Assembly: GCA_948474755.1 (NCBI GenBank)
Contig: CAOLHI010001428.1
Coordinates: forward strand, 372,001-436,000
DNA length: 64,000 nt
Direction of reading: 5' to 3'
From: Ctenosaura bakeri
Taxonomy: Eukaryota > Chordata > Lepidosauria > Squamata > Iguanidae
A program made the translations under genes and the position numbers. Below, one piece after another: positions 44,815 to 57,083 of this stretch (positions are counted from its first letter, which is position 1; each line of letters opens with the position of its first letter). The notes beneath the pieces are model-generated. The model was not told where the DNA came from. It ran no database searches and saw nothing but the letters and a program-made list of their open reading frames with translations.

Positions 44815-45910
44815 CATTGAAACAGATTGAAAACGAGTGAGTTTCCACGTATGGAGCTAACTAAAAAATTTAAAATGGACTCAAAACTAGAAGGATTTTA
44901 ATTTAGCCAACAACCAAATGAATTTGAGAAAATTTTATTTAGCGACACACGACATATGACATCCAAGATATACAAATTATTGCTTCAATTAAACCTGAAA
45001 AATGAAACAATTAAAGAAGTTATGATAACATAGGCAAGGAACATGGGACATGAAATTGGACCAAAGTACTGGGAAGACTTGTGGAAAAAACAAACAAATT
45101 CACAGCATCACAAGATTTGAAAGAAAACCACTTTAAAATGTTCTGTCATTGCTATTTAACTTCTGTTAAGTTAGACAAAATGTGCAATATGGGAAATAAC
45201 AAATGCTAGAACCATGTCAGAGATCTTTCAAGTCAAAATTCCAATAAAACCAGAATTTTTCTTATAAAATGTCACTAAAAACTTAGAGGAAACTTTTACA
45301 AGAAAATATTAGAGAGTTCTATTGTACATGGTCTCCACAATCAGAACAGTACTAGCAAAATCATGGAAAAACTCAGACTTTCTGAACCTAGAATTATGAT
45401 TAATTAAAATTCTTGATATGAAAGAATTAGATACATTCTTGCAATGTAATAACCAGAAGACCAATAAGGTACTGGAAGAATGGATACCAGTTGTCAACAA
45501 ACAGAAATGGCAGAATGTGATCATAGATTGACCATAAATTAGTAATAATTTTTTGAATTGATCATTATTTATTGACTAAATTGTTCTCTCTGTAATACAG
45601 AAGAGGACAAGGAATAAGAGGCACTGTTAACAGAGTTAAAGAAAGAAACATTAGAAGGGACTTGAAATTAAATACGAAGTGATTAATCATATAAAGGGGG
45701 TGAAACTAATAGAAGAATTAGATACAATGGACAAGTTGTATGGATTATGAAACTCTTCTGATTAAATTTATGGATTCATTGATAGATCAGTTAACATTTA
45801 AGATATCCATTGTACATGGAAGAAAGTGAGATATTTCCAGAAGATGTTTCTTAGAATATGATTTTATTTATTTTTGTAAGAAGAATTTTTTTAATAAAAT
45901 ATATAGTGGA
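44815..45910 (+). pseudogene. Old L1 retrotransposon 3' end (ORF2 C-terminal half)
   Basis: Frameshifted pieces in the plus strand resemble L1 ORF2 after the reverse transcriptase: MTSKIYKLLLQLNLKNE (about 44960-45010), YWEDLWKKQTN (about 45068-45100), a CHCYLTSVKLDK/MCNMG-like knuckle (about 45145-45195) and IPIKPEFFL (about 45239-45265). The end, VLEEWIPVVNKQKWQ, lies at about 45470-45515. A 3' UTR and TTAATAAAATATATAG tail follow. It is more decayed than the copy at 22794-23446. Confidence 0.6.
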
Positions 45911-45962
45911 AAAAAGAGAGAGAGAGAGAATGAGAGAGAGACAGAGAGACAGAGAGAGAAAT
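45911..45962. repeat. (GA)n microsatellite
   Basis: GA-rich tract with interspersed CA, directly after the L1 tail; it probably grew from the element's A-rich end. Confidence 0.8.
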
Positions 45963-47227
45963 CGATAGAAAACCAGAGGTTGGAAAGTTACTTTAAAATG
46001 AACTGACTACAATGATATCACGAAGCTATCTATAAATGAGCATGGTAGAATAATGCTTTGGGGCTGCTTCAGACTCTTATTGCATTCATTCTTCTTAAAA
46101 CCTTCCCAATTTCTGAAATGTAGATTAAAACAAACTATAAATGAAAGTGCAGCAGTCTCATGATCAAATACACCTTCCACAGTAATCAAAAAAGCTAAAT
46201 TAACGACAAGATATTTATCTCACTGGGCAACAGGGAGAGGGTAGGTAGAGAGTTAGATAATCTATGTTAGTCAGAGCCTGGTAGTGGCTGCTGAGAAAGC
46301 CCTGATGGATGGATACCAGCCATGGGATCTGACACCAGCAACTCCTTTCCCATGAGCTTGGGCTACAGAAGGCAAATAAGAGCTGAGGAAGAGAACTTTT
46401 GACTTGGGATGTGAGCTCTTTTCTTAGAGATCATTAGGAAAAGATGTCCATTAAGAGTCCTGTAACAGTGTCTCTTTTCTTGAACTTGTAATGAAGGGAG
46501 ATAACAACTTTGTGTGAACCCTTAGTACTTTTTGTAAAATAATCAGAAATATGTATTACTGAAGGTTTATAAAAGTAGCCCTCTCATGCCTGATCCCCAA
46601 ACACAGGAAACTTGATCCTGTTGTGAATTTGGATTTATGAAACAAGACAGTTTTGTGTCTTGGTGTCCAGCTTTAGATCATCGTTTTTACAGTGGCTTCT
46701 GTTTTTGTTTTTAATTTTTGTTAAAATTTTGTTAAAATCTTGATGAGTGGAGATTTAAACTGTCCGATAGATAACATCAACATTATATATATATTGCAGT
46801 GACCAAGAAATGTTATGTGGCTTTTTCTCTTTACATTTGCTAACAGAAGTGTCTAGCTGTGTCCATTGGGTCTGACACAGGATACATGGTCCATAGCTAG
46901 GGAACAAGGACAGCAGTTAGTTACAGCTGTAGATGGGACTAGGCTGAATAATTTGCTATTCAAAAGCTGAATTGAGTGTTGGTTTAAGTAAAAATGAACA
47001 TCAGACATATATGAATTGCCTTTCCTAAATGGAAATTGCTGAAACTACTTCTTGTAATAGCCTTCACTTAGGAAGAGCAAGCAACAATGCGTAAATTTAC
47101 ATTTTAATTGTATCTGCTGATGTAATCAAAATGTGGTTCCCTGTCCTTTGTTTTCCGAAACAAGTCCATTACATGGCTTAACAGCTATTAATTTTAATAT
47201 GACCATTACACTGAGTGAATGAGGATG
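45963..47227. other. No recognisable feature
   Basis: AT-rich sequence, with a short TATATATAT tract near 46785. No gene evidence. Confidence 0.4.
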
Positions 47228-47441
47228 TGCTTTCAAGTCTCCTGTCAACTTAACGGTGTCCCCAGGAATTTCATAAGGTTGCTTAGGCAAAAAATACTCA
47301 ATGGTAGTTTTGCCAGTTCCTTCCTCTGATATATAGCCAACAGCACCTGGAATTCATTGGTGTCCTCTCATTCAAATACTAACCAAGGTTGACCCTGCTT
47401 AGCTTAGCATCATATGGGATCTGGTGCCGTTAGGGTCCAAT
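47228..47441 (-). repeat. 5S-rRNA-derived SINE
   Basis: On the minus strand the 5' part (47441 downward) reads like 5S rRNA: CACCAGATCCCATATGATGC, AAGCTAAGCAGGGTCAACC, TTGGTTAGTATTTG and GAGAGGACACC, matching the internal control region order of 5S genes (A box, IE, C box). A body unrelated to 5S follows (GGAAGGAACTGGCAAAACTA, TTCCTGGGGACACCG). Such SINEs are described in squamates. It is not a functional 5S gene because the 3' stem is replaced. Confidence 0.85.
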
Positions 47442-48849
47442 TAAGCTAACACGGAAATAATACTTTTTATGTTTCATCAGTTTAAAGACACATGGAATGT
47501 ACTAATCAAACCCAAAGCCTGAGCCTTATTTAAAGACAACATAAATTAATGTAAACAAGCATTCTACTGCTAAAATCAGTTGCTTCTCTAGGATTATTGT
47601 TACTGGCACAGAATCAGAAATACTTACATTTTTTCAAGTGATGGTGCTGACATTTCAAATTACACAGTGTGTATTGTGGATATGACTAATTTGAGATACT
47701 TAGCTGATGTCTGAATTGAATGCCATTCACTCTGTTCTAAAGTTTTTTCCTAGTTTGGGATGTCTAATAAAGCTCTTAAGGATGTGATAAAGCCATCAGT
47801 ACTGAGGCTGATGATACAAAGGTACTGTTAACCCCTTAATTCAAGTGACAGTTTATCTGAGTACTGTGAAACTCTTCTGAATTGTTTGGAAAGGATAAAT
47901 GATTTCTAGAGCAGTATGTTTATGCCTAAACAAGGAACAGGTAGTAGCCGCTATATAGATGATGGATGATCTCTCTCTTTTGAAATAAGTTAAATAGTTT
48001 CATGTCATGCCGAGCTCAAGAATCTACAAAATTAAGACTTTTTCTTACCTGCATTACTCAGTTTTGTAATTTAGTTTTTTCAAGAAGATCAATTTAGTGA
48101 AAGAGGAACAGTGTATGCTCAAATGAGAAACCATCACTTATCTTCTCCAAGAACCCTGGTAATACTCACTTGACCATCAGCCTCCTGACACATTAATCAT
48201 TTTTGGTGAGCATTTTCTCTCAAGTTTGTTTAGAAAACTTTTTGGCTGTTGAAGCTTCTGCTCAGGAATAAATCTCCTACCAGATACCTTGTCTTGGTGG
48301 CATGATATCAGTGGTGTTCTTTTTTTTGTTTTGTTTTGTTTACCATAGACAAAATTGCAGGCTGCTTCTTCAGTAAAATGGGTTAGGAAAGTTGCAAAAG
48401 TTATCACCTCAGAAGCCATAGTATGGTAGTTGTCACAATTTGAAACATTCATTTTAAAAAGCAATTTCATCTCCATTACTCACTATACAGTTTTAAAAGT
48501 AATTCAGTGCTGTTACTTGTTACAGTGTTCATATTGTTCATATGAAGACTTTTACAATGTTCATATTGAACATTCCATTCCATTTTTGTGATGGTGGAAA
48601 ATCTTAGATGGATTAAAGAATGGCGTAAAACTAGAAAGAAATGCTGTGAAACACTATAAAATTTCTAATAATGCCATTAAAAGTAATTTTAGCAGGGAAA
48701 AACCATAGAAAACAAAAAACATAACAATAAATAAGGTTGTTCCTACAAATGATGGAAAGAAAAATTTTAAATATATGAAAAGTGGTTGAAAAACATGTTT
48801 CTTGAGAATTGGGAAACTCTAACGAGGAAAATTCTGAGTTTTTGAGAGT
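47442..48849. other. No recognisable feature
   Basis: AT-rich sequence. The 99-codon minus-strand frame at 48177-48476 has protein-like composition but no domain that I recognise, and no supporting context. Confidence 0.35.
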
Positions 48850-49190
48850 CTTTGCTGTTTGGGACTTATTCTGCTCCAAATTCACATGTGGATTTTTGTT
48901 GTTGTTGTTGCAGAGAAAACAGACATTTCTGGGGGGAACAGAAAATTCTGACAGTATTGTTTTCTATGCGGAAAATACTGTTTTCTGCACACACAAACTT
49001 GTGTAATATTTTTGCGCAGGATAAGAACCCAATAACAGCATTTTCTATGCAAAAAGCAGCATTTTATGCACAGAAAACATTTATTTCTGCATATAAATAT
49101 GATTATGCACATACAAATGGCTGTTTTTGCTGCAAAAATGTGGCACACAAATTTTGTACACAATAAATCCTGAACTGTGGATAGTGTTAA
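48850..49190 (+). repeat. Unclassified dispersed repeat (family U), copy 3
   Basis: Starts near TTTGGGACTTATTCTGC (48859). It contains many GAAAATACTGTTTTCTGC- and AACAGCATTTTCTATGC-type units in alternating orientation and reaches the landmark AATCCTGAACTGTGGATAG (49166-49184). The shared frame on both strands (48852-49166, 48882-49268) is due to these repeated units. It has an internal (TTG)n run at 48897-48911. Confidence 0.5.
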
Positions 49191-49239
49191 GAAATTATTA
49201 TTCCCCCCCCCACAGGGAAAAAAATTGCTAAAATTACTT

Positions 49240-49390
49240 GGTGCTTTCTTTGAAAATGAAATCAGCAAAGTAATACATCCTTAGTTCCTACTTGGTGCAA
49301 CTGGAATGGAACTTTATTTGTGTTACAGAAAAAGTTCATTTTTCAGGTAATTGCATTACTTGTAACTTGTTACTTCCAAATTCTGGCCAT
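49240..49390 (+). repeat. Fragment of a dispersed repeat ('TAACTTGTTACTTCCA' type), copy 1
   Basis: The block GCATTACTTGTAACTTGTTA then CTTCCAAATTCTGGCC matches CATTACAAATAGCTGG...GTAACCAGTTACTTCCAATC...GGC at 60529-60580. The full extent is not clear. Confidence 0.35.
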
Positions 49391-50017
49391 TGAAATACTA
49401 GCCTGTCTGCCTGCCTGCTTTCTGGAGGTAAGAAGTGCTTTCTAGATTTTCTAAACAGGATTGGAATTGCCACATAAAAGTTGATCTGAGGTACAACAGC
49501 ATGGCAGCAGAGAGGGGATAAGAGATATCGATATAGATATATGCACAGTAAGAGATGGTGATACTAGAAACATCAATATGTTCTGAAATGAAAAATGTGA
49601 GGAAAGGCTAGGGGTGTGTGTGTGTGTGTGTGTGGTTTGTGCTATCTAATCTAATCCTATCTAATCTAATCCATTGAACCATCAACCTCTGGTGCCTCGA
49701 CAAATGATTTGTAATTGTTCTGTTTCCCTTCCTTTAACTTCAGCTGGATGACAGCTACCCTGCCTACCTCAAGGAAGTCTTTTGCTGGAGGATGGAAATT
49801 ATTGCTATTATGGGAAGGTGACATCCAAAGTCAGCATTGCTGAACTGATAGAATTAAGAATACCTGACACCAACTGAATGCTATCCATCCTTCCATTCTT
49901 TCAGGTAGTTTGGAACAGAGGAGAAAGATGTCCGGTGGTTGCTAATGCATATTAGCAAGTTCTGCTAAGGCTAAGTCAAGACAATCCTCTTTATTAGTTA
50001 GATACCGCCCTCTCTGC
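49391..50017. other. No gene seen; short GT repeat
   Basis: (GT)n at 49614-49634 and a triplicated TATCTAATCTAATC word near 49645-49672. Otherwise unremarkable. Confidence 0.5.
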
Positions 50018-50411
50018 CAGGGGCATAGGGGGCCACATTGCCCCACAAGAGACCTTAGAGGGCTGCACCCCCCTGTTGCACCCAAGTCAATAAATAAATA
50101 AAAAATAAAAATGCTTTGACCTCAAAGGCACCAAAGCACTCCCCAGGAGTGCGTTTTGACACATTTTGCACCCTTGGCCCATTTTAGCTCCATTAAATAA
50201 CCTTTTTAAAAAAAACAAAAGGAGAAGAAGAAGAGGAGGAGGAGGAGGAGGAAGGTTCAGGGGGCCAAAACCATTGAAAACTTGTACCCTCACAGCCCAG
50301 AGTGCATTTGGGGCAAAAAAATAAATAAAGTGAACCCTGTGGATCCCTGGAAGCCACAAAATGATCCTGGGGGGCTATGTGCAGCCAACAGGGTACACTT
50401 TACTCATCCGA
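50018..50411. mobile_element. hAT-like non-autonomous element, tentative
   Basis: The left end CAGGGGCATAGGGGGCC and right end GGTACACTTTACTCATCCG resemble the ends at 36728-37244. The interior has CATTTTGCACCCTTGGCCCA, an A-rich tract and an (AGG)n run (50222-50258). No clean target duplication. The 90-codon minus-strand frame is a shadow of the AGG run. Confidence 0.4.
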
Positions 50412-50802
50412 GCTTTAAGTCTTAAGAGCACAGGATAACACTAGGTGTATTGAGGTACCTGATGCTTAAGGAAAGAAACAATAGGAACAATTTCTTCAAA
50501 TGGCACAAAGTTACTATAATAAGAAAGAAAAACCAAAAGAGTATTGTTCCTTCAGTGAAGAAGATAAAATGGAGAATGGCTAACAAATTGTCTCCTGACC
50601 CTATCCAAGCTGCAGGGTTGTTGTTTTTTAAAGAGGTTAAATAAAACTTCAGCTACAGGCCATAATTAAAATTTCCCTGGCTGGAAGAACTAGATGCCAT
50701 TATGGGTCAGAACCAAACTGTCCTCCCCAGGCTGGTTCCCAATAAAAGATTGCTCATATTCCAACTGCTACTCTTTATCTTCAGTACCAGTCCTATCCAC
50801 AC
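50412..50802. other. No recognisable feature
   Basis: AT-rich spacer. Confidence 0.4.
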
Positions 50803-50805
50803 ATA

Positions 50806-50983
50806 GGCCATTTCCACACTAGACTGTTATAGTGCTATTGTTCCACTTGCAACATCTATGGATTCTGGGGTTTGCAGTTTCAAGAGGGGCCTCCTGGCCC
50901 CTCCCAAAACTGCAGACTCCAGGATTCCATAGGATGTTGCAAGCAGAATAATAGTGCTATAACAGTCTAGTGCGGAAATGGCC
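50806..50983. mobile_element. Palindromic MITE (family A)
   Basis: A 178-bp foldback from GGCCATTTCCACACTAGAC to GTCTAGTGCGGAAATGGCC. Flanks ATA (50803-50805) and TTA (50984-50986) differ at one base. The arms carry CTGTTATAGTGCTATTGTTC and its complement. Confidence 0.9.
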
Positions 50984-51279
50984 TTACTTTACCTTACAAC
51001 AAGGAAGGAATAGTATGTGATCCAGCCAGGTAAAGCTTCTTTTACCAGCAGCCAGTGCTGTTTGTTTGTTTTGTTTGTTAGGAATGCTTTGACAAAAATG
51101 GACTAGAAAGAATAACTGGCATGAAGAAATAAGAGCCAAGCTAAAAACAAAAGAGATGAAATGAAAGAATGTATTTAAAAAAATCAAACAAAAAATGTTT
51201 TAGTCAGTCAGAACAAACAAAAATAATTCTCTTTCTTTTGGATAAAAGTGCCGGAAGATTCCAAAGGAGACATGAACGA

Positions 51280-52300
51280 TACATGCAAGACTAATTGAAT
51301 AATCAATTACATATTGCCAATATGTTTTGTATATGTTCCGGTAAAAAGCTGAATGTGGTAAAGATTTCACAGCTGAACATTTTCACAAAGTACAATGGTC
51401 CAGAAAAACAAGAAAATAATAAAGGCAAACCTATAAAACCTTTTATTTCAGAAACAGAAGCACAGAAGATTACCACCAGGCTCAAACTTATCAGTATTAT
51501 GAGACAAAGCTGTCAGCTTGGTATATACTGCAAATTGGCTTATAACTATCAAGCTCCAGTAGGGATTATTCATGCTAGGTAACCCATAATGGTAAATGAG
51601 GTAGTAGAAAACACAGGTGTTCAGTATAATGGCTTGTCTTGTAGGGGGTGAAATCTCCATAGAACAGATCTCATTGTCCATTCAGCATATGTATGAGGTA
51701 AGTGCTTGGACAGGTTGATGAAAATGTCTCACCTAGAAAAATAATGGAGACACATTAGATTCCATCTCAGACATAAATGTTCAATATTTCCTTGTATTCT
51801 GAAATACAAATATGTTAGGCAGAAGCAGGCCATCCTTTTGCATTGGATCATCCATCAAGGTAATCAGGGAGAGAACAAATAAAAACACATAAATGGTGGG
51901 ATTCATAAGGAGTTGTATGAAGATGATTTGAAGCAGAGTAGTTCCATATGTTTGACCAGTCCTCTGGAGTTTCTCAGCTTTATTACTTGTGTCTGAAAGA
52001 AGAGTGAAGATGTCTTCACAAGCTTGTCTACCAAATGTAGAATGAAATCTATTATCCAAATGGATATCTGGGGAAATAATGAGTGTGGTTTTTGAAATAC
52101 TAGCTGTGCCCTTTTGCGAACACATTATTACTGGGAATGTGTCATTCCTTTTGAAGCTGATAAACCACTTCATCTAATTTATAGCCTTCTATTTCCTTTG
52201 CTTTGCTACTGATGCTACAGCTTTAGCTCCAATTTGAACAAGTCCTTGAAGAAATTCTGTGGTGTAATGACAAGTTTTATATAGTCCCCAGAAAGAATAG
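51280..52300 (-). other. Low-stop minus-strand region, unidentified
   Basis: Consecutive minus-strand frames have protein-like composition: TTEFLQGLVQIGAKAVASVA (about 52263-52204), a 130-codon frame (51781-52173) with TLLQIIFIQLLMNPTIYVFL followed by a hydrophobic run, and frames at 51448-51681 and 51303-51485. I do not recognise the family. It could be a decayed pseudogene or transposon with membrane segments, or chance. Splice sites and a start are not evident. Confidence 0.25.
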
Positions 52301-53456
52301 AAAAGAAGACTGGTAGACATTTTCCTTCTTTCAGGGTAGACTAGATAATAAATAACCAGTCAGTATTGATTATCTCTATTATGTTGATAAAAAAAAAAAA
52401 TCTCTTTGTTTACCTAAGGCAGTGCTGAGCAGGCTGAGCAGGTAGGAGGGCCAGTGTTCTGCCCCTAGAGCCTTTTTGGGGTGGACTATCAAAAAACACT
52501 GAAGGTGGGAACTCCTGAAAATGGCAAGAGATCTATTTCAGGGTTTGAAAAAAATCCCAGATTTTTAAAACAACGTTAATAGCAGGGGCATATTTAAAAG
52601 TGAATTACTGAATTACCTAGAGAAGCCATTCACTTTTTTTGACAGAGAAAGTATGATCTAGGGGAGGCTGGGGAACGCTGCAAAATAGCCTTGGGGAAGT
52701 CCATATGCAGTCTCAGGGCCTCACTTTTCCTGTCCCTTTCTCAGGGAAGCAGCAGAAGTAGCTTATCCAACATTTAGTTCATACTCAAATTCAACATTTT
52801 GGAAGAAGACTCACTTCTCCTTGACATGATATGGAGTCAGTCCATTTCAGCTCTGGTCCTGAATCAGGGTCTGACTCAGTTCTATTATTTTGCAGGGAAG
52901 GCCACTTCATTGGAGGAAGCAACCCAAATGAACTAAAGAGGCTTGGTCTAGCTTGGACTTCAGGCTTTGTCCAAGTCTGACATGTGGCCCTATTAATTAA
53001 ACAGAACTGTAATTGAAGCAAACTCTCAAAGCAAACATTTGTACTACAGAAATGCCACTAGTCTTACCAGAACACTTATTGAAACTCTTTGCCCCTTGGA
53101 ATTTCTTGAGAGAGGGAAGCCCTCCATACATTCCTAATATTTTTACTTAAAACAAACTGTGCACCAACCCAGACATGCACAGAAAACCCAAGTTAATCAC
53201 CTTGTCAAAACTCCTTGGGCTTGCATTGAAATTCCTAATTCATGTTGTTATGATAATGGTAGCTTTATTTTCATTGCTTGATTTTTCTTTTCTGTTGTTA
53301 GTGGTCACTAAGCTGGGAAACTATTTTCAAGGAGCTCTGTGCTGAGAAGCCCTGAATCCCATCCATTTATATACAATATTAGGAATCTACCAATGTTCCT
53401 TTTTTGTATGAATGTATGTCACTCTGCAGTTAATGATAATAGATCTCATATGGGAT
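52301..53456. other. No recognisable gene
   Basis: A poly-A tract lies at 52389-52400. A segment at 52640-52700 (GGGGAGGCTGGGGAACGCTG) looks repeat-like. The frame at 52791-53021 on the minus strand is of unknown meaning. Confidence 0.3.
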
Positions 53457-53648
53457 TCACTTAGTTTGATGAGATTCTTTTAAAAATTCTTCCCGTAACC
53501 TACATACGATTTCACTATTCTGTACAGGTCTATTCAGGTGTTTATTTTCTGTACTTGAATAGAGGTAATTGATGACATAGGTCACTGCATTACTTCCTCC
53601 ACTCCTAATCTCCCTGTTTTCCAGGGGAAGGTCTGAAAATGACTGCAA
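53457..53648 (-). other. Possible exon or exon fragment
   Basis: A 63-codon minus-strand frame, opening right after TGATTGCAG (a possible 3' splice site at about 53644), with a composition unlike random translation: SDLPLENREIRSGGSNAVTY, then INYLYSSTENKHLNRP and EIVCRLREEFLKES. It ends in a stop that coincides with AAGTGAATCC, a weak 5' splice-site match. I do not recognise the protein. It has no ATG at its start, so it could only be internal to a larger coding sequence, a pseudogene piece, or chance. Confidence 0.25.
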
Positions 53649-54740
53649 TCATGTTGTCTGAATACAATTAAGCAGCTCCATGTGATTACGAACCCTGGTA
53701 AGACAGTTCTTGCGATTACGGACATCTTTGCAAGTGAGTTGACTTGCGCGCTGTCACAGCTACTTTTCAGACATTTCCTGGCACTACAGGAATGTCAGAA
53801 GTGGAAAGGGTGAGGCTGGAAATCTTGTCCCCAAGTTCGTCCACTCTTGTACAGTAAGAATGCCTGAATATGGCTAATAATTTTGTGTGATTTACAAGCT
53901 TGGTTACTTTATTGGTTGTTCAGTTTATGTACGAATATTAGCATGTTCTAGTGTAGATGTTTGTGGGATTCCAGTCTTTATGGACTTCTATGTGAAAATT
54001 GCCTATTTATTTATTTATTCATCTACTGTCCCTTTTTTGTTTCATAAACTACACCAGCCATAAAATAACTGATTCCTTCAGCCAAGGATTTCTGCATTTA
54101 CTTGGGAGTGTTCAGTGGATGACTTCATTGGTTGTCAAGAGTCCAGATATATTTGATTTTGAATATCTGGTTTGAATAGAATGAAACAGGAATGAGTTTA
54201 TATGCCAAAATGCTAGAAAACTCTGCAAATGAGGGATGCTGTTGAACTGCACCATTACGCAACATTGGCTGTACTATCTAGGGCCGAGATGAACCTCAGT
54301 GACATAGAGAGAACCACAGAATTCCTATTCCTGTTATCAAACACTGCCAACATGAACTCGCCTTCTATCTAATATTATTTTGGCCCAGTCTACATGTCCT
54401 CTGTGTGTTCCCAAATGTAGGACAGAGATAAATTGCTCCACATTGCAGTGTGCACATGGTGAAAGCTTTTTAATTATTATCGTTGTTGTTTTACCACATA
54501 TGCACATATCACTTTTCAGTGAGCTGTATCCATCATAACATGGTTCATGAATCCTACTTGGGTATGTGAGCATGTGATGAAGTAGTCAGCACAGGCAGGG
54601 AACAAGGAATGAGTTACTGGGGTGAGGAAAGAAATCTTGGTGAGATGTAATACTTGGCAAACTGTGCTTGCCCTTTCCTTGTAAATGCCTTTCTGGCTCA
54701 GAGCAAACTGACATCAAAGATGAATCACTCTGATTCTCTA
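53649..54740. other. No recognisable feature
   Basis: AT-rich sequence. A (TTTA)n tract lies near 54004-54022. Confidence 0.4.
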
Positions 54741-55165
54741 GCTTTAGGGTCATTTTGTCAAAACTGGTAATTTGCGTTATACCAATTAAAATATGAATTA
54801 AAAATAATTAGCTCACAACATCCAGATTGCCTATACTGGATACTGGCAAATAGCACCATTTCACATTGAGTTTCCATTTGTGCCGAGTTTGGGATTAATT
54901 CATGAAGTCATTCACTTTGAAGTTAGTATGATTCATCGGGTATAGAAAATGAAGGTACTGAAAGCTAATCATCTCCAACTGCCTCTGCATGCTGGCAGCA
55001 TTCCTGATAGACCAACTGAACTTGGAGACCTTTGCATGGGCAGCTGCACAGAGTTGTATGCCTATTGTAATTTGCACTGTTGTGAGTTGTTGTCTGTTAT
55101 TGACAGTTATGAAGCAAATAAAGCTGTTGAATCTACCAGCTTGCTAAGTGTTTAACAAAGGGCAA
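54741..55165. other. Candidate conserved non-coding element
   Basis: Non-repetitive sequence with clustered homeodomain-like TAATT/AATTA words (54785-54812, 54893) and a moderately GC-balanced core (54960-55140), free of transposon signatures. This is a judgement of texture only; no alignment was possible. Confidence 0.25.
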
Positions 55166-55215
55166 GCAGCTATGTTACAGTATGCCAGTATGTTATGCTA
55201 CAGTATGCCAGCGAT
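55166..55215. repeat. Short 23-bp tandem duplication
   Basis: GTTACAGTATGCCAGTAT is followed by GTTATGCTACAGTATGCCAG, two diverged copies of one unit. Confidence 0.6.
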
Positions 55216-57083
55216 ATCAAACACAGTACTTAATTTTATCCATGCCTCTTTCAACTTCCTTATTCTCTGCTATGTAAAATGATGCATAAATGCTGTGAAG
55301 GACATGCTTTAGTCAACCTTATGTACGTCTTTACACAGAACACATGTTTTGTCAAAATCCATTAGAAAAGTATGCTTTAAACACATCATGGGATCTTAAT
55401 CTGCAAGGATTGTCTTCTCTGCATCTCAGGGAACCATCATTATCTTTCTTCTTTAATACAAGAATGTCATGAAATTAAACAAGTTGCTTGAGTAGACATC
55501 AGATGTACATAAAAATCACTGGAGGTAACTTATTCAGGCCTGGATTTGATCATTTCTGTTCTGGACTTGGGCTTAATCACAATCCAAAATGAAAAAAGTA
55601 TACTCGTGATCAGAGGGTATTTTTAGACTTTAAGAGATATGTTGAATCATTTCTTTTCATGGGTCAAATCATATGATTAATTGAATTATATTGAGTCATA
55701 GCTGGTAGTAATTAAAGTAGCTTTAAGCCAAATTGTTTAACATTAAAGACATTACATTTCCTACCCTCTAGGTCAAATTCTTTGTCTCTGAAAGATGAGA
55801 TATGACATGGAACAACCTCAGCAGGGAATGTTGCAATGAAAGACTACTTGACAGGCACCTTGAAAAAAAAAACAGGAAACATTTCAAAATACATCCAATG
55901 CAACCAAAATCATTGGGAAATGTGAACAATAGTAGTGGATCTGTCTAGCAGAATAATTAAATTGGAAAGGCAGAAGCTGAACAAGAACCAGTCCAATGCT
56001 ATCCCCTGCATACACACAGGGTCTAGTAGAAAAAAAGAAATTAACTTAGTCTTTTTTGCAAAGGGCATAAAAGGACCTTAATCTGAAGAAGTGGGCTGCA
56101 GATTAGAGTGATGCAGGAAGAGAGTATATGTGGTAAAGCAAATGAATAGAAAGTTTGCAAACAAGAAAACCAGCAGTTATTGAGTATAGGCATACAAAGG
56201 CTGCTACCACTAACATGAACAACATGTTGTTCTTGTTGTTGTTGTTGTTGTTTTTCTATTAAACCTCCACAGTGATCTCCAGAAGAGAAAACTGTAGGTA
56301 GATTCAGACTTTCAAGTGTCAAGACTTCAGAAAGTGTCAGGATGAATATAGCTGGATTTACTCATTGACAATGCCAACTCCACATTCAATTGGACTATCC
56401 TGTTCCACTCCTTTACATTATAGTTGGAGCAAAGTGTTCTGTTGCCTCCTCTCCAAACAAGATGTTGGCCCAGAAACCTGTCCTTTTGCAGGATAGGGTT
56501 TGTCAGCAGTAGTGAATGGGATTTTCTGTCAGAATGTACCACAGAAACACACACGTCACAATATTTTCCCAACCTGTTCTCAAATGGAGGGGAAAAAAAC
56601 CTTCCAAGCAGGAAGAGCAGAATACAAAGATGCAGTTACTTCCTGAAGTTCCTGGGGAGTATTCCAGGTTGAAGAAAACCTTACTTAGATCTTGAAGATA
56701 ATTATAGTATGTACAGCCACAGGAACCATGATGTTCTGACAAAAAAGCACCATATAGATTTGCCCTGTGTTAATAGTAATGTGTGTGCGCGCGTGAAAGA
56801 AACAGACAAAATGGCAAAACATTCTTGAAAGCTGTTTAAAATCTACAATTGTTATTGTTCTACCCAAGAACTGTGAAATGTCTGCTTGAGTTTTTTTAAA
56901 AAATCAATCTTTACTGTTCTGTGATGGGCTCCACAATTCTGAGAAGTACCACAGAACAGTGATGGGGTTTGCTTTCCTTTGGAAAAAGAATACAGTAGAA
57001 ATGTCACTGTCATATTTACTTTATTCACAAATATTCAGGAAGAGTATAAGTGGAGGGGAGCAAGGCCTCCTCCAGTAGGGTAG
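55216..57083. other. No gene seen; one TTG microsatellite
   Basis: (TTG)n at 56226-56252. Frames on either strand up to 93 codons have no domain. No repeat termini identified. Confidence 0.45.

Noticed and set aside
48882..49268. 128-codon minus-strand frame as a Cys-rich protein
   Set aside because: It is produced by the repeated AGAAAAC/GTTTTCT units of unclassified repeat U, which leaves both strands open.
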